Counted from the first letter of the stretch, positions 17,477 to 25,485 are shown. The stretch: 32,086 nt of DNA from JBBRCX01 sp038204465 (GCA_038204465.1 JBBRCX010000054.1:1-32086), one strand, 5' to 3'. The notes: generated by a model from the sequence alone, not told the origin. Numbers and translations are program-made.

Positions 17477-18120
17477 AGCTCCGCGGCTTGCCGGTTCAAC
17501 GTCCGTGGTGATCCCGTTTGACGTAAATCATTGAGCATTTCGTGGAATCTTCGATCGATGATCGAAACGATCTCATCGGTTTTTTTGTTGGAGAGGTCCA
17601 TCGGCGTACCAAAAAGAACGCGGACGGGGGCTGTCCCAGGGAGCAGCCGACCTTTCGGCCAGGCCTTGAAAGAGCCGTCGATGACAACCGGGATGACTGG
17701 GACGCCGGCGCGTCGGGCAACCAGTGCGACACCCGGAGCGATGGGCAGCAGGTTTCCGTCTTCGGTCCGCGAGCCTTCGGGGAAGATGTTGAGCAGGTGG
17801 CCTTCCTGCAGGCGGTGGATGGTTTCGCGCATCGCGCCGACATCGCCCGCGCCCTGGCGAACGGGATAGGCGTTGAGTTTCTGAATCAGCCAGCCGAAGA
17901 AACGATTCTCGAACAACTCTGACTTGGCGAGGTAGCTGATCGGCCTCCAGAGCTGAGCGCCGATGAGCGCCGGATCGAGGTAGCTGGCGTGGTTGGAGAC
18001 GAGCAGGACGCCGCCCTCGGCGGGGACGTTGTGGCGGCCGTAGACCTTCAACCCGAAGGCGAGGGACGTGTAGACGCGGACGATGGCCTGGGCCAGCTTC
18101 CAGAGAGCGGGTGGCTTCAT
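17473..18120 (-). CDS. plsC: 1-acyl-sn-glycerol-3-phosphate acyltransferase
   Basis: Converts lysophosphatidic acid to phosphatidic acid at the inner membrane in phospholipid synthesis. The 215-residue protein has the acyltransferase motifs N-H-A-S-Y-L-D (43-49, HxxxxD), block II around N-R-F-F-G-W-L, F-P-E-G-S-R (113-118) and the V-P-V-I-P-V-V-I block. A short amphipathic or hydrophobic N-terminus (LAQAIVRVYTSLAFGL) is the likely membrane contact. Its start overlaps the cmk stop by 4 bases (ATGA-type), showing translational coupling; the cmk-plsC pair is common in bacteria. Its TAG overlaps the cyclophilin TAA on the opposite strand, leaving no intergenic space. Confidence 0.93.
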   Translation of the reverse strand: MKPPALWKLAQAIVRVYTSLAFGLKVYGRHNVPAEGGVLLVSNHASYLDPALIGAQLWRPISYLAKSELFENRFFGWLIQKLNAYPVRQGAGDVGAMRETIHRLQEGHLLNIFPEGSRTEDGNLLPIAPGVALVARRAGVPVIPVVIDGSFKAWPKGRLLPGTAPVRVLFGTPMDLSNKKTDEIVSIIDRRFHEMLNDLRQTGSPRTLNRQAAEL

Positions 18121-18785
18121 CGCGTCGCCTCTCCCCCGCTCTGTTTGACGATGCGCTTCACGACCTCGGCCTCCGTCAGTCCAGTGGTGTCGATGACGGT
18201 GGCGCCCTTTGGAATCGTGAGCGGCCCCACCTTTCGGCTGGCGTCGCGGTGATCGCGATCGGCAATCTCCTTAAGCACTTCGTTGAAATCTGCAATCTCG
18301 CCCCGGCTGCGCAACTGCGCCACGCGACGACCGGCACGCTCGGCGGGTGTTGCATCGAGGTAGAACTTCTTCTGGGCATGGGGGAACACGACGCTGCCCT
18401 GGTCGCGGCCTTCGGTGACGAGGTTAGGGCGCTCGCGGCCGATCCGCTGCTGCTGCGCGACAAGCAGTTCGCGCACCGTGGGGACAGTCGCGACGAAGGA
18501 GGCGGCACGAGTGGCGTCGGCGGCGCGGAGCAGATGGCCGACGGGCTCGGCATTGAGCAACACGCCGGGCGGTTGCTGGTCCCAATCGAATTCGATTTTC
18601 GCGTGGCGCGCGACGAATGCGATTTCGCGCGTGTCTTCCAGGTTCACGTCGCGGCGCAGGACGGAGAGTCCGATCGCCCGGTACATCGTGCCGGTGTCGA
18701 GGAAATCGAAGCCGAGCTTCTGGGCCACCGCCCGGGCGACTGTCGATTTCCCGGTCCCGGCCGGACCGTCGATCGTAATGATCAT
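18117..18785 (-). CDS. cmk: Cytidylate kinase
   Basis: Phosphorylates CMP and dCMP with ATP in pyrimidine salvage and nucleotide supply; cytoplasmic. The 222-residue protein opens M-I-I-T-I-D-G-P-A-G-T-G-K-S-T with the P-loop at 7-15, then the CMP-binding D-T-G-T-M-Y-R-A, the V-T-E-G-R-D-Q-G-S-V-V-F box (usually GRDIGT), and the lid segment R-D-H-R-D-A-S-R-K-V-G-P-L (usually RDxxDxxR). The Q-G in GRDQGS is a minor deviation. The start has no Shine-Dalgarno; instead a short AAATCG-type A-rich repeat lies immediately upstream. First gene of a two-gene operon with plsC. Confidence 0.95.
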   Translation of the reverse strand: MIITIDGPAGTGKSTVARAVAQKLGFDFLDTGTMYRAIGLSVLRRDVNLEDTREIAFVARHAKIEFDWDQQPPGVLLNAEPVGHLLRAADATRAASFVATVPTVRELLVAQQQRIGRERPNLVTEGRDQGSVVFPHAQKKFYLDATPAERAGRRVAQLRSRGEIADFNEVLKEIADRDHRDASRKVGPLTIPKGATVIDTTGLTEAEVVKRIVKQSGGEATR

Positions 18786-18790
18786 GGTCG

Positions 18791-18825
18791 GATTTTAGAT
18801 TTTCGATTTGCGATTTGCGATTTTC
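18791..18825. repeat. Short AATC/GATT tandem repeat before cmk
   Basis: GATTT-based units (GATTTTAGATTTTCGATTTG then CGATTTGCGATTTT) repeat with a period of about 7-9 bases, ending 5 bases before the cmk start. It is much richer in A+T than its surroundings. It may be a dispersed intergenic repeat or an unstructured ribosome landing region replacing the absent Shine-Dalgarno. Confidence 0.55.
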
Positions 18826-18878
18826 AGCCGCGGCTGCGCGCGGCGGCATCTTTTCATTCGAAACTGCAGATCGGAAAA

Positions 18879-19535
18879 TTATCGCGCAGCCCACTGGAAT
18901 CCGCGGCGCATGAGCGTGAGGGTCGGCTCGGACTCGATGATGTTGGCCTGGTGGCCTAGCGAGTTGTAGAAGACCCGGCCCTTGCCGTAGACCTTGGTCC
19001 AGACGACGGGCATCTCGAAGGGTCCATTGCCGACGTGAGGGCCGTCGGCGACGGGCATATTCGTGGTGGCCAGCACCTTGTTGGCCGGATCGACATGCAT
19101 GTAGTACTGCTCGGAAATGATGGGGAAGTCCTTGATCCCTTCGGTGATGGGACTTTTCAGACTCGTGATATGCACGGTGTATTTCGTGCCGTCATTCCCC
19201 GGATGCGCCACCCACTGCCCGCCGGTCATGAACTGCCACTCGGTTGCCTCACGAAAGGAATCGCACATCCCTCCATGGCAGCCCGCGATGCCGACACCGC
19301 TTGCGACTGCCGCGCACACATTTGAAAGTTGCTCGTTGCCGATCTTCCCCATTGTCCAGACCGGGACGATCAAGCTGAGGGCATTCAGCTTCGCCGCATC
19401 ATTAAACGCATCCAGCGTGTCAGAGACTTCGGGATGAAAGCCCTCCTCTTTCAGCACGCGGCGGAAGATCTCCGCGACTTCCTTCGGTTGATGCCCGTCC
19501 CAGCCGCCCCACACGATCAACGCTTTACCTGCCAC
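18879..19535 (-). CDS. ThuA-like domain protein
   Basis: Predicted 218-residue member of the ThuA-like glutamine-amidotransferase-fold family (DUF1037/trehalose-utilization type), abundant in planctomycetes and linked to sugar catabolism. Visible: a start strand A-L-I-V-W-G-G-W-D-G-H-Q-P-K-E, the G-I-A-G-C-H-G-G-M-C-D-S-F strand-turn carrying Cys-His in the nucleophile-elbow position, the P-I-T-E-G-I-K-D-F segment and the final G-R-V-F-Y-N-S-L-G-H box. No signal peptide, so probably cytoplasmic. The start is GTG with an excellent AGGAGG 6 bases upstream. Its first 50-60 coding bases are repeated at 21231-21280 in a chimeric remnant. A minor neighbour effect: it lies 93 bases upstream of cmk, separated by the AATC repeat. 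Confidence 0.85.
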   Translation of the reverse strand: MAGKALIVWGGWDGHQPKEVAEIFRRVLKEEGFHPEVSDTLDAFNDAAKLNALSLIVPVWTMGKIGNEQLSNVCAAVASGVGIAGCHGGMCDSFREATEWQFMTGGQWVAHPGNDGTKYTVHITSLKSPITEGIKDFPIISEQYYMHVDPANKVLATTNMPVADGPHVGNGPFEMPVVWTKVYGKGRVFYNSLGHQANIIESEPTLTLMRRGFQWAAR

Positions 19536-19646
19536 AGTGAACCTCCTGCCGATGAAAGCGCAGGAGGATAGCGGCCGCAGCGGCGGATGTCATCGTTCGA
19601 GCGGCAGCTCTTGGGCGAAACACATCAACGGGCGAGAACCGCGGTC

Positions 19647-21020
19647 TCAGCCACCGCGCAAACAGCATTTCTTGTACTTCTTCCCGCTCCCGCAAGGGCA
19701 CATTTCATTGCGTCCGACTTTCGCCGCCTGGCGATGAATCGGCGGAACCGCGCAGTCAGGGTCCTGGTCGAACGCATCCGCCAGGCGAGCGATAAGCGGC
19801 AGCGCTTCCCGGAGATCGCACAGTTCGTCCGCCGGCTCATCGGGGTCGTTGAGATCATCCGAGCCGTCCCCATCCTCTCGCCAGCCGGCGCGCATCTCCA
19901 GGAGATCGCTGCCCGGGTCCACCCAGCCAAGCAACTTCTGGAGAAGCCGCGCACGCCTCTTCGCCTCTCTGCGCCGCTCCGCGATAGTCGCCCGCCAGTG
20001 CTCGGCCTCGGGCGGCTCGTAGCCGATTGCCCGCCCCAGGATCAGGAGCCGCTGGTCCAGCTCCTCAATCTGCGGATCGAATTGTCCCCTGACGATTACC
20101 TGACGAACCGCCTCGAGGCCCTGGGTCGTCCATAGCCCGCACAAGTTCCCGGCGAGGACCCCGTATACCTCACGCTTTCCAGGCCGCTCCCGCCCGATCA
20201 GGCGGATCAGGGCGGCTTCACTTTCCGGGCGTTTGATCTTTCCCAGCGCATCGCTGATGTACAGCCGAGTGTGCCACGCCTTGCCGGGATAGAACGCCTC
20301 AAGGCGCCGCACGACCTCCACGCTGCCGATCCTTACCAGCGCCCGCACCGCGTCCTCGCGGAGCACGTCGGCGTCGAGCTTAAGTCGGTCGATGAGGAGC
20401 GGAACGGCGAGCGCGTGACGTGCTCGGCCGATGATTCTGACGCAGAAGATCTCCATCCAGTCGTCGGCCGAACGTTCCTGCAGCCGCGTCACCACCCGAT
20501 CCACCCCTTCGGCCGACCGCGCCAGCGCCTCGGCTAGCCGGTCGGGGATGTTCAAGTCGAACTCATTGGCGTAGCACTCGCGGACGTCCTCGCCGAAGTT
20601 CGACAACTCCTCCCATAGCTCAGCAGGGTCGCGGCTTGTCAGCGCCAGACGCTGGGCCAGGTGTTCGCGGACGTCCGGATTCAAAAGCGGGCTCGACAGC
20701 AGTTCATCTTGGCGGGGGTCAAGCAGTTCCAGATCCATCCATAGGATGACGTTCTGCAGGTGGAACGCGATGCCGCCCTCGGCACCCTCCCGTAAAGTGC
20801 GTAATGTGCGGTCCAGCGAGTCGTGGCTCTGCGGCAGATTGTGCAACCGTGCAACGAAGCTCAGTGACTCTGCAAGGCCGAAGCGGTCGATCACCCGCCA
20901 GGAATCTTCTGCCGTTGCAGGGGACGGGTCGTGCGCTTCACACAGATAGCGAAGCGCCTCCTCGCGAATGTCGGGGTCGTCGTGTTGAAGAAATGGAATA
21001 ACCTGCGGCGGAGTGAGCAT
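19647..21020 (-). CDS. HEAT-like repeat protein with C-terminal SEC-C zinc motif
   Basis: Predicted 457-residue soluble, almost wholly helical protein of unknown function. The first 300 residues contain HEAT/PBS-lyase-like helical pairs, for example D-D-P-D-I-R-E-E-A-L-R-Y-L near the N-terminus, D-V-L-R-E-D-A-V-R-A-L-V-R-I-G-S and R-L-Y-I-S-D-A-L-G-K-I. An acidic D-G-S-D-D-L-N-D-P-D-E-P linker follows, and the chain ends with the SEC-C motif CPCGSGKKYKKCC (Cys441, 443, 452, 453), which binds zinc in SecA and many accessory proteins. AGGAGG lies 6 bases before the ATG. The gene lies between two copies of the ThuA gene start (19459 and 21231), so it is cargo of a duplicated segment. Confidence 0.8.
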   Translation of the reverse strand: MLTPPQVIPFLQHDDPDIREEALRYLCEAHDPSPATAEDSWRVIDRFGLAESLSFVARLHNLPQSHDSLDRTLRTLREGAEGGIAFHLQNVILWMDLELLDPRQDELLSSPLLNPDVREHLAQRLALTSRDPAELWEELSNFGEDVRECYANEFDLNIPDRLAEALARSAEGVDRVVTRLQERSADDWMEIFCVRIIGRARHALAVPLLIDRLKLDADVLREDAVRALVRIGSVEVVRRLEAFYPGKAWHTRLYISDALGKIKRPESEAALIRLIGRERPGKREVYGVLAGNLCGLWTTQGLEAVRQVIVRGQFDPQIEELDQRLLILGRAIGYEPPEAEHWRATIAERRREAKRRARLLQKLLGWVDPGSDLLEMRAGWREDGDGSDDLNDPDEPADELCDLREALPLIARLADAFDQDPDCAVPPIHRQAAKVGRNEMCPCGSGKKYKKCCLRGG

Positions 21021-21150
21021 GCCTTACCTCCTTGGGCGCGGATCCAGCCAAACAGATTAAATCGTTTCCGGCGCGTTGCAAGCTTGTGAAGACTTGACAA
21101 CATTTCCGCCACAAACCCCGCGACAGTGCAAGCTCACCTCAGCGTCAAAG

Positions 21151-21230
21151 GTTTCATCCCGAGTTGCGTGCGCGAGCGGTTCACCGCTGCCCAGAGCGGC
21201 GGGTCGTCGTGGAGGAAACGTGTGAGCGCA
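21151..21230. repeat. Direct repeat copy of the 3' end of the release-factor-like gene (mate 24981-25060)
   Basis: Gapless alignment with 24981-25060: 69 of 80 bases identical by hand count, same orientation. The restriction-modification gene and its partner lie between the two copies. Confidence 0.85.
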
Positions 21231-21280
21231 CGGCGGAAAATCTCCGCGACTTCCTTCGGTTGATGCCCATCCCAGCCGCC
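21231..21280. repeat. Direct repeat copy of the 5' part of the ThuA-like gene (mate 19459-19508)
   Basis: Gapless alignment with 19459-19508: 48 of 50 bases identical, same orientation. Weaker similarity continues upstream through the Shine-Dalgarno region to about 21365/19595. The HEAT/SEC-C gene lies between the two copies. Confidence 0.85.
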
Positions 21281-21465
21281 ATGGACGATGAGTCCTTCGC
21301 CTGCCAAATGAACCTCCACTAGTGAAAGGCCGGAAGATAGCAGTCACCCGAGCGGGGTGTCATATCAGCCGGCCCGCATGGAATTCGTGGGTCAATAACG
21401 AAGGAGGTAAACAGCGTCCCCAAGAACAGCGATGGACCGAAGGGCTACTTTCGCTTCAAGAACAT

Positions 21466-21936
21466 TCAGATTCGGTCAATGACACGCGGTACCGGGGCAG
21501 GAGCGATCACCGCTAATCGGCCCCTGCCGTGTTGCGTATTCTGAGCTTGAACCCAGTTCAGGCCTCTAAAATGGGCCACCACGATCGCCTTATCTGCTTG
21601 AAACCAGAGGTTATACGTACCAAGGGTATCGGTCTCCTCAAAGAATATGAAAGCACTCGGAAAGCCACCTAATTCCGGGAATCCATTGGTTCTCCTGGTG
21701 CCGCTAGCAGTATATTCACGGGATATGGTAATCGTTTTTGTGAAAGAGGGCATTGCCGCATTTCGGTTCAAAAAGACGCGGATTGTGATCCTGCGGTCGG
21801 CAGCACCGCCCCCGAAGAATTGCCGTGCAATGTTGAGCGGGAATTGAAGCTGCTGCTGCCCGCCACCCGTCTCCCAATCGTGCCGTTCCACAATCAAGCA
21901 CCTTCGCCGCCGCGCCGAATCGTTTCTTTCTGCCAT
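21466..21936 (-). CDS. Unknown protein coupled to the restriction-modification gene
   Basis: Predicted 156-residue soluble protein; I do not recognise the family. A basic start (MAERNDSARRRR) leads into a beta-rich body: LQFPLNIARQFFGG, RRITIRVFLN, TKTITISREY, GGFPSAFIFFEETDTLGTY, LWFQADKAIVVAHF. The alternating hydrophobic pattern suggests a small beta-barrel, and a B3/EcoRII-N-like DNA-binding fold is a guess only. Its first 43 bases overlap the end of the restriction-modification gene in a different frame, indicating translational coupling, and it shares the A+T-richer composition. It is most simply an accessory of that system, for example in target recognition or control of restriction. 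Confidence 0.6.
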   Translation of the reverse strand: MAERNDSARRRRCLIVERHDWETGGGQQQLQFPLNIARQFFGGGAADRRITIRVFLNRNAAMPSFTKTITISREYTASGTRRTNGFPELGGFPSAFIFFEETDTLGTYNLWFQADKAIVVAHFRGLNWVQAQNTQHGRGRLAVIAPAPVPRVIDRI

Positions 21937-24830
21937 GTTTCGCCCTTGATGGTTTCACCGAAATTCGTATTTTGCAATCCCAATGCTGCAGCCACCACTT
22001 GGTTTATTTGATTGTCTATCGCATTTGCCTCTCGTGTCAAGCGGTCCGCGTCCTCGGGCAAGCGCGCCGACTGCATCTCCTTTGCGAGCTCTACGCGCTT
22101 ACGACCTAAAGAGTTCATAACCTGGATTCGCTTGTCGCCCGCCAGGGGCAACGGAAAATCTGTCAAGTGCTTAATCTTCAATTCCGCGAAAACACGACCT
22201 CTTCTTGGTTCTACGAGTTGAAAAATTCTGGAGAGCGTAGGGCTGTTGAGTAGAGCACAAAGACCATAGAGGTCAATACCATAAGGTTTAGACGCGAACA
22301 AAAGGAAAAAGTTGTTGCTAGCGTAACGGCCGACCTCGTCTATCGCTGCCAAAACGAAGTCGCCGGTGCGCCTTACAAGCACCTTTCGCTGTTCATGCCA
22401 TTCCGGCCGGCCGAGATTGCAATAATGGTCAATGGTGCGGCAATGGGCTGCGCTGATGCGAAGAAAACTGCCGCTCCAGTTTAGAATATACGGCTTGATC
22501 TCCGTTCGCCCAAAGATCAGCGGCTTACAGGATTCATCAATTGCCGACGTGACAAACAACTCCGGGCGCATGTTGCCACTGTGCACCCCTTCGTGGATTT
22601 CGAACAGATCGCCGAGACGTGGGAATTTGCTCAGTCCATTCAGCAGCTCTCGCTTTTCTGTCGTTAAAAAGAGATTAAATGTCTGTCTTGGGTTTAAAGA
22701 GAACTCTTCCTGCTTGAGCTCATGGAAGAGTGGTGATTCCTGATCATGAACGGCGATCTGCGTACGATGTCCGGGCCCCGCCGGCGAAAGCTGGGCAATG
22801 ATTGTGACTGCGTCAATGACAGCGGATTTGAACGCCATTCCCCACCAGTCGATTCGAGCAATTGTCATATGCTCGAGCAGCAACTGCCGGGTCTTCTGAT
22901 AATCTTTGAGCAGGATAATGTCTGGAAGTACTTGGCCCACCCAACCTTCAGATCGAATGAGCTTAGTGGCAAGTTCGACAAATGGTCTGTAAAGGTCGAA
23001 GATGCCGATCGAAGACGGAAACTTTTCTCGAATGTAAGCAATCAAAGCCTTATCTTTTGCGATGTCCTTCTGTCCCCAAGGCGGATTTCCAACTACGGCA
23101 TCGAATCCGCCGTTGTGGAGTATGTCGCCAAAAGCACTGGAAAAATCGAATGGGTTTACTTCGCGGCGTCTGTCGAGTGACATTTGCTGCCAAGAGTCAC
23201 TGCTCATGACATCAGTCCCGATGAGGCTGTTGCCGCAGAGGATATTCTTGCCAAGATCCGGGAGCGCGCGGGCGCGGAATAGGGTCTGAGATGCACCGAC
23301 TGACTCCGCGCTCTCGCCTTCTAAGCAGCCGAGCAATAGAGCAAGCTTGGTGACTTCCACAGCCTGATAGTCAATATCCGCGCCGTAAATGTTATTGAGC
23401 AGGATTCGCTTACGTTCGTTGATGACTAGCGCCCAATGACCGAGTGGGACGTCCGGCGCAGGTGGCTCGGCGCGCTGAAGCTGCGCAGCGACGCTAGCGC
23501 GGTCGGCAGGGCGGATCGTCGCGTTTTTGCCCCTTGCCCATTTGTCTGCGTCATCGGTTACGTACCACCGAAGATGCCAATCGAGTAGGTATCGGTAGGC
23601 AGCAAGGAGGAAGGATCCGGAGCCGCAGGCGGGATCAATGATCCGGAGCTTGACAGCCTCCTCTGGCGTCGTCCCTTCCAGCAACTTGCCAACGGTGTTT
23701 TGCACGACGTGATCGACAATGTAGGTGGGCGTGTAGTAGACGCCGCCTGCTTTACGCACCTCTGGCTTCTTCTCAATTCTCGCGCGGTGACCGGCCGTTA
23801 GGGTAATAACGTTCCCGAGGAAGCGCTCATAGACGCTGCCAAGGATATCAGCAGAGACCACCGCGAACTCGTAGGGACTTTCCGGGTAATAGAGCCGGCG
23901 GATGATCCGCTTGAGCGTCGCATCATCGACCTGCAGCGACAGCGTCAGCTCGTCCGGTGCTTCGTTGCGGCCTTTCTCGGGTTTGAAATGGAACAGCCCA
24001 GAGTTATACCGGTGATCTGCGCTCAAGAAGAGTTCTTTTAGGCGGGCATAGACGTTCTCGCCATTGAGATGTGGTTGAAGTTGATTCAACTCGATGCCAC
24101 GGTCTTCGCAGATACGCAGGAAGATAATACGGTCGATGATCCGCTGCACCGCGAAGTTCAATGAGCGCTCGTCGAGCGATTCGTTGCGCAGCGCCAGGTT
24201 CGAAGCGAGCTGCTTGCGCCACTCCTCAATCTCTTCGAGGAAGGCTTCGTCGAACTCCTGGGCGCCGCGGCCCTTTTTCGTCTCGCAATATCGATCAAAA
24301 TCGCCGCGGAGGATGGCATCCTTACTGAAGGTGCCGGCGATAAAGTCCCATTTGTCCGCGTAGTGGCTATAGTTGATGAATTCGCGACGCGCGATCGCGG
24401 CTTTGTCGCCCCACTTCGGGATGACGCGGCAGTCGTAGATCGCCAGCTCTTCAAAGTCGGTGAGCAGCGAGACCGCGAGCTTAGCACTCCAGCCGTAGCG
24501 GCGAAGCTGGTAGGCGGGCTCCGGGTTCTGTTTGATGTCAACCGCCGGCTTCTTGGCTTCAAGAAAGAACTTGCGTGAGCCCCCAATTCGGAAGCTGTAG
24601 TCGGGCGCTTTGGTCGCGCCGGCGACCTTGACGCGGTCTTCATGCACCACCTCGCGGTACTGCTCCGCGTAACCGGCGGTATTGTTCATGTCCCAACCCA
24701 GCACGTCGAACAACGGATTGACGAAGTCAATGCGGAGCTGCGTCTCGTTGTAATCGAGCGAGCGGACCTGATCGAGCTGGTGGTCGAAACGGTCGATCAG
24801 GATTTTGATCACGTCCGGACAAGTCCCCAT
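21894..24830 (-). CDS. Type IIG-like restriction endonuclease / N6-adenine DNA methyltransferase fusion (Eco57I-like)
   Basis: Single-chain restriction-modification enzyme of about 978 residues. The N-terminal nuclease domain shows a PD-(D/E)xK site, P-D-Y-S-F ... F-F-L-E-A-K-K-P (about 78-97), like HsdR-N. A helical linker precedes the methylase, with motif I D-P-A-C-G-S-G-S-F-L-L (about 415) and motif IV N-P-P-W-G (about 580), indicating N6-adenine modification. The C-terminal third (I-A-R-I-D-W-W-G-M-A-F ... E-P-R-R-G-R-V-F-A-E-L-K-I-K-H-L) resembles a TaqI-like specificity domain. ATG 24830 matches the usual family start (PDVIK.LIDRFD..L...R...YNE.QLR); GTG 24917 is less likely. Codon use is visibly A+T-richer than neighbours, especially in the specificity part, suggesting transfer. 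The recognition site cannot be read. Confidence 0.88.
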   Translation of the reverse strand: MGTCPDVIKILIDRFDHQLDQVRSLDYNETQLRIDFVNPLFDVLGWDMNNTAGYAEQYREVVHEDRVKVAGATKAPDYSFRIGGSRKFFLEAKKPAVDIKQNPEPAYQLRRYGWSAKLAVSLLTDFEELAIYDCRVIPKWGDKAAIARREFINYSHYADKWDFIAGTFSKDAILRGDFDRYCETKKGRGAQEFDEAFLEEIEEWRKQLASNLALRNESLDERSLNFAVQRIIDRIIFLRICEDRGIELNQLQPHLNGENVYARLKELFLSADHRYNSGLFHFKPEKGRNEAPDELTLSLQVDDATLKRIIRRLYYPESPYEFAVVSADILGSVYERFLGNVITLTAGHRARIEKKPEVRKAGGVYYTPTYIVDHVVQNTVGKLLEGTTPEEAVKLRIIDPACGSGSFLLAAYRYLLDWHLRWYVTDDADKWARGKNATIRPADRASVAAQLQRAEPPAPDVPLGHWALVINERKRILLNNIYGADIDYQAVEVTKLALLLGCLEGESAESVGASQTLFRARALPDLGKNILCGNSLIGTDVMSSDSWQQMSLDRRREVNPFDFSSAFGDILHNGGFDAVVGNPPWGQKDIAKDKALIAYIREKFPSSIGIFDLYRPFVELATKLIRSEGWVGQVLPDIILLKDYQKTRQLLLEHMTIARIDWWGMAFKSAVIDAVTIIAQLSPAGPGHRTQIAVHDQESPLFHELKQEEFSLNPRQTFNLFLTTEKRELLNGLSKFPRLGDLFEIHEGVHSGNMRPELFVTSAIDESCKPLIFGRTEIKPYILNWSGSFLRISAAHCRTIDHYCNLGRPEWHEQRKVLVRRTGDFVLAAIDEVGRYASNNFFLLFASKPYGIDLYGLCALLNSPTLSRIFQLVEPRRGRVFAELKIKHLTDFPLPLAGDKRIQVMNSLGRKRVELAKEMQSARLPEDADRLTREANAIDNQINQVVAAALGLQNTNFGETIKGETWQKETIRRGGEGA

Positions 24831-24963
24831 GCTGCCGATAGTAACGGAAGCGATAGATTCGAAGAAGCTCCCGGCGGTCGAACACGGCAGCGTCAGCAAC
24901 GCGGCAAACGGATCCACTCATGCGTTTCTGCCGCTTGCGGCTTCGCGAACTCTGCAGCGATCG

Positions 24964-25485
24964 TTACTTCCAGTTCAGAAGATTCATCCCGAATTGCGTG
25001 CGAGAGCGGTTGACCTTCGCCCATAGCGGCGGGTCATCGTGGAGGAAACGTGTGAGTGCGCTGGTCGTGAGCCCGAGCATCACCGCCGCGCGGCTCACGC
25101 TCCAGTGCATCGCCTTCAGCACGTCCAGGACTTCCGCGATCACGTTGGGGTACTTCGGATTCTTCGGCGACATGTGCAGCCCCGGATATTCCGCGAACCA
25201 CGCCGGCGGCACGTAGGTGAGCAGGTCGAGCTCTCGGCGGATCTCCGTCGCGAGCTTATGCCGGAGCGCCCGCAGCGCGTGGATCCGGTTCTCCCGCTGC
25301 GAGCGTGAGTCGCTGGCGGCGGCGGAGATTCCCGTTGGAAGATGGGTGAAGCGAACGGCGGCGTTGGTCTTGTGGCGCTTCTGCCCGCCGGGGCCGGAGC
25401 CAACGAAAGCTTCGAAGCAGCATTGGGCCAGGAGCGTCTCCTCTGGCAGTTCCCAGGGAGGGAGCCGTGTGTTGGGATCGGGCAT
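24964..25485 (-). CDS. GGQ-domain peptide chain release factor-like protein with extra C-terminal helical region
   Basis: Predicted 173-residue protein. The GGQ loop G-S-G-P-G-G-Q-K-R-H-K-T (GGQ at 33-35) is that of release factors and ArfB/PrfH-type rescue factors, which hydrolyse peptidyl-tRNA in the ribosome. There is no codon-recognition domain, so it should act on stalled ribosomes or be specialised. ArfB normally ends in a short basic tail; here about 70 residues follow, including I-A-E-V-L-D-V-L-K-A-M-H-W-S-V-S-R-A-A-V-M-L-G-L-T, which resembles a helix-turn-helix, then A-L-T-R-F-L-H-D-D-P-P-L-W. This resembles a planctomycete subfamily. Its ATG overlaps the stop of the upstream PEP-CTERM gene (TAATG), so it is translationally coupled. 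The 3' end is duplicated at 21151-21230. Confidence 0.85.
   Translation of the reverse strand: MPDPNTRLPPWELPEETLLAQCCFEAFVGSGPGGQKRHKTNAAVRFTHLPTGISAAASDSRSQRENRIHALRALRHKLATEIRRELDLLTYVPPAWFAEYPGLHMSPKNPKYPNVIAEVLDVLKAMHWSVSRAAVMLGLTTSALTRFLHDDPPLWAKVNRSRTQFGMNLLNWK

Larger units (their letters stand above)
21134..21307 (-). pseudogene. Chimeric remnant: ThuA-gene 5' end fused to release-factor-like gene 3' end
   Basis: Open frame of 57 residues from a TTG at 21307. The first half L-A-G-E-G-L-I-V-H-G-G-W-D-G-H-Q-P-K-E-V-A-E-I-F-R-R copies the start of the ThuA-like protein encoded at 19535. From about 21230 the frame continues as A-L-T-R-F-L-H-D-D-P-P-L-W and N-R-S-R-T-Q, copying the end of the GGQ protein encoded at 25485-24964. 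The ThuA-type Shine-Dalgarno (GGAGG 5 bases upstream) is also retained. It has neither the ThuA active region nor the GGQ motif, so it cannot perform either parent's function, though it could still be translated. It reads as a recombination junction. Confidence 0.8.

Noticed and set aside
21380..21525. Protein-like plus-strand frame (S-D-G-P-K-G-Y-F-R-F-K-N-I-Q-I-R) preceded by AAGGAGGT
   Set aside because: It looks like a tail fragment of a beta-rich protein, but no start codon stands at proper distance and no family could be assigned, so it is left as an unexplained remnant.
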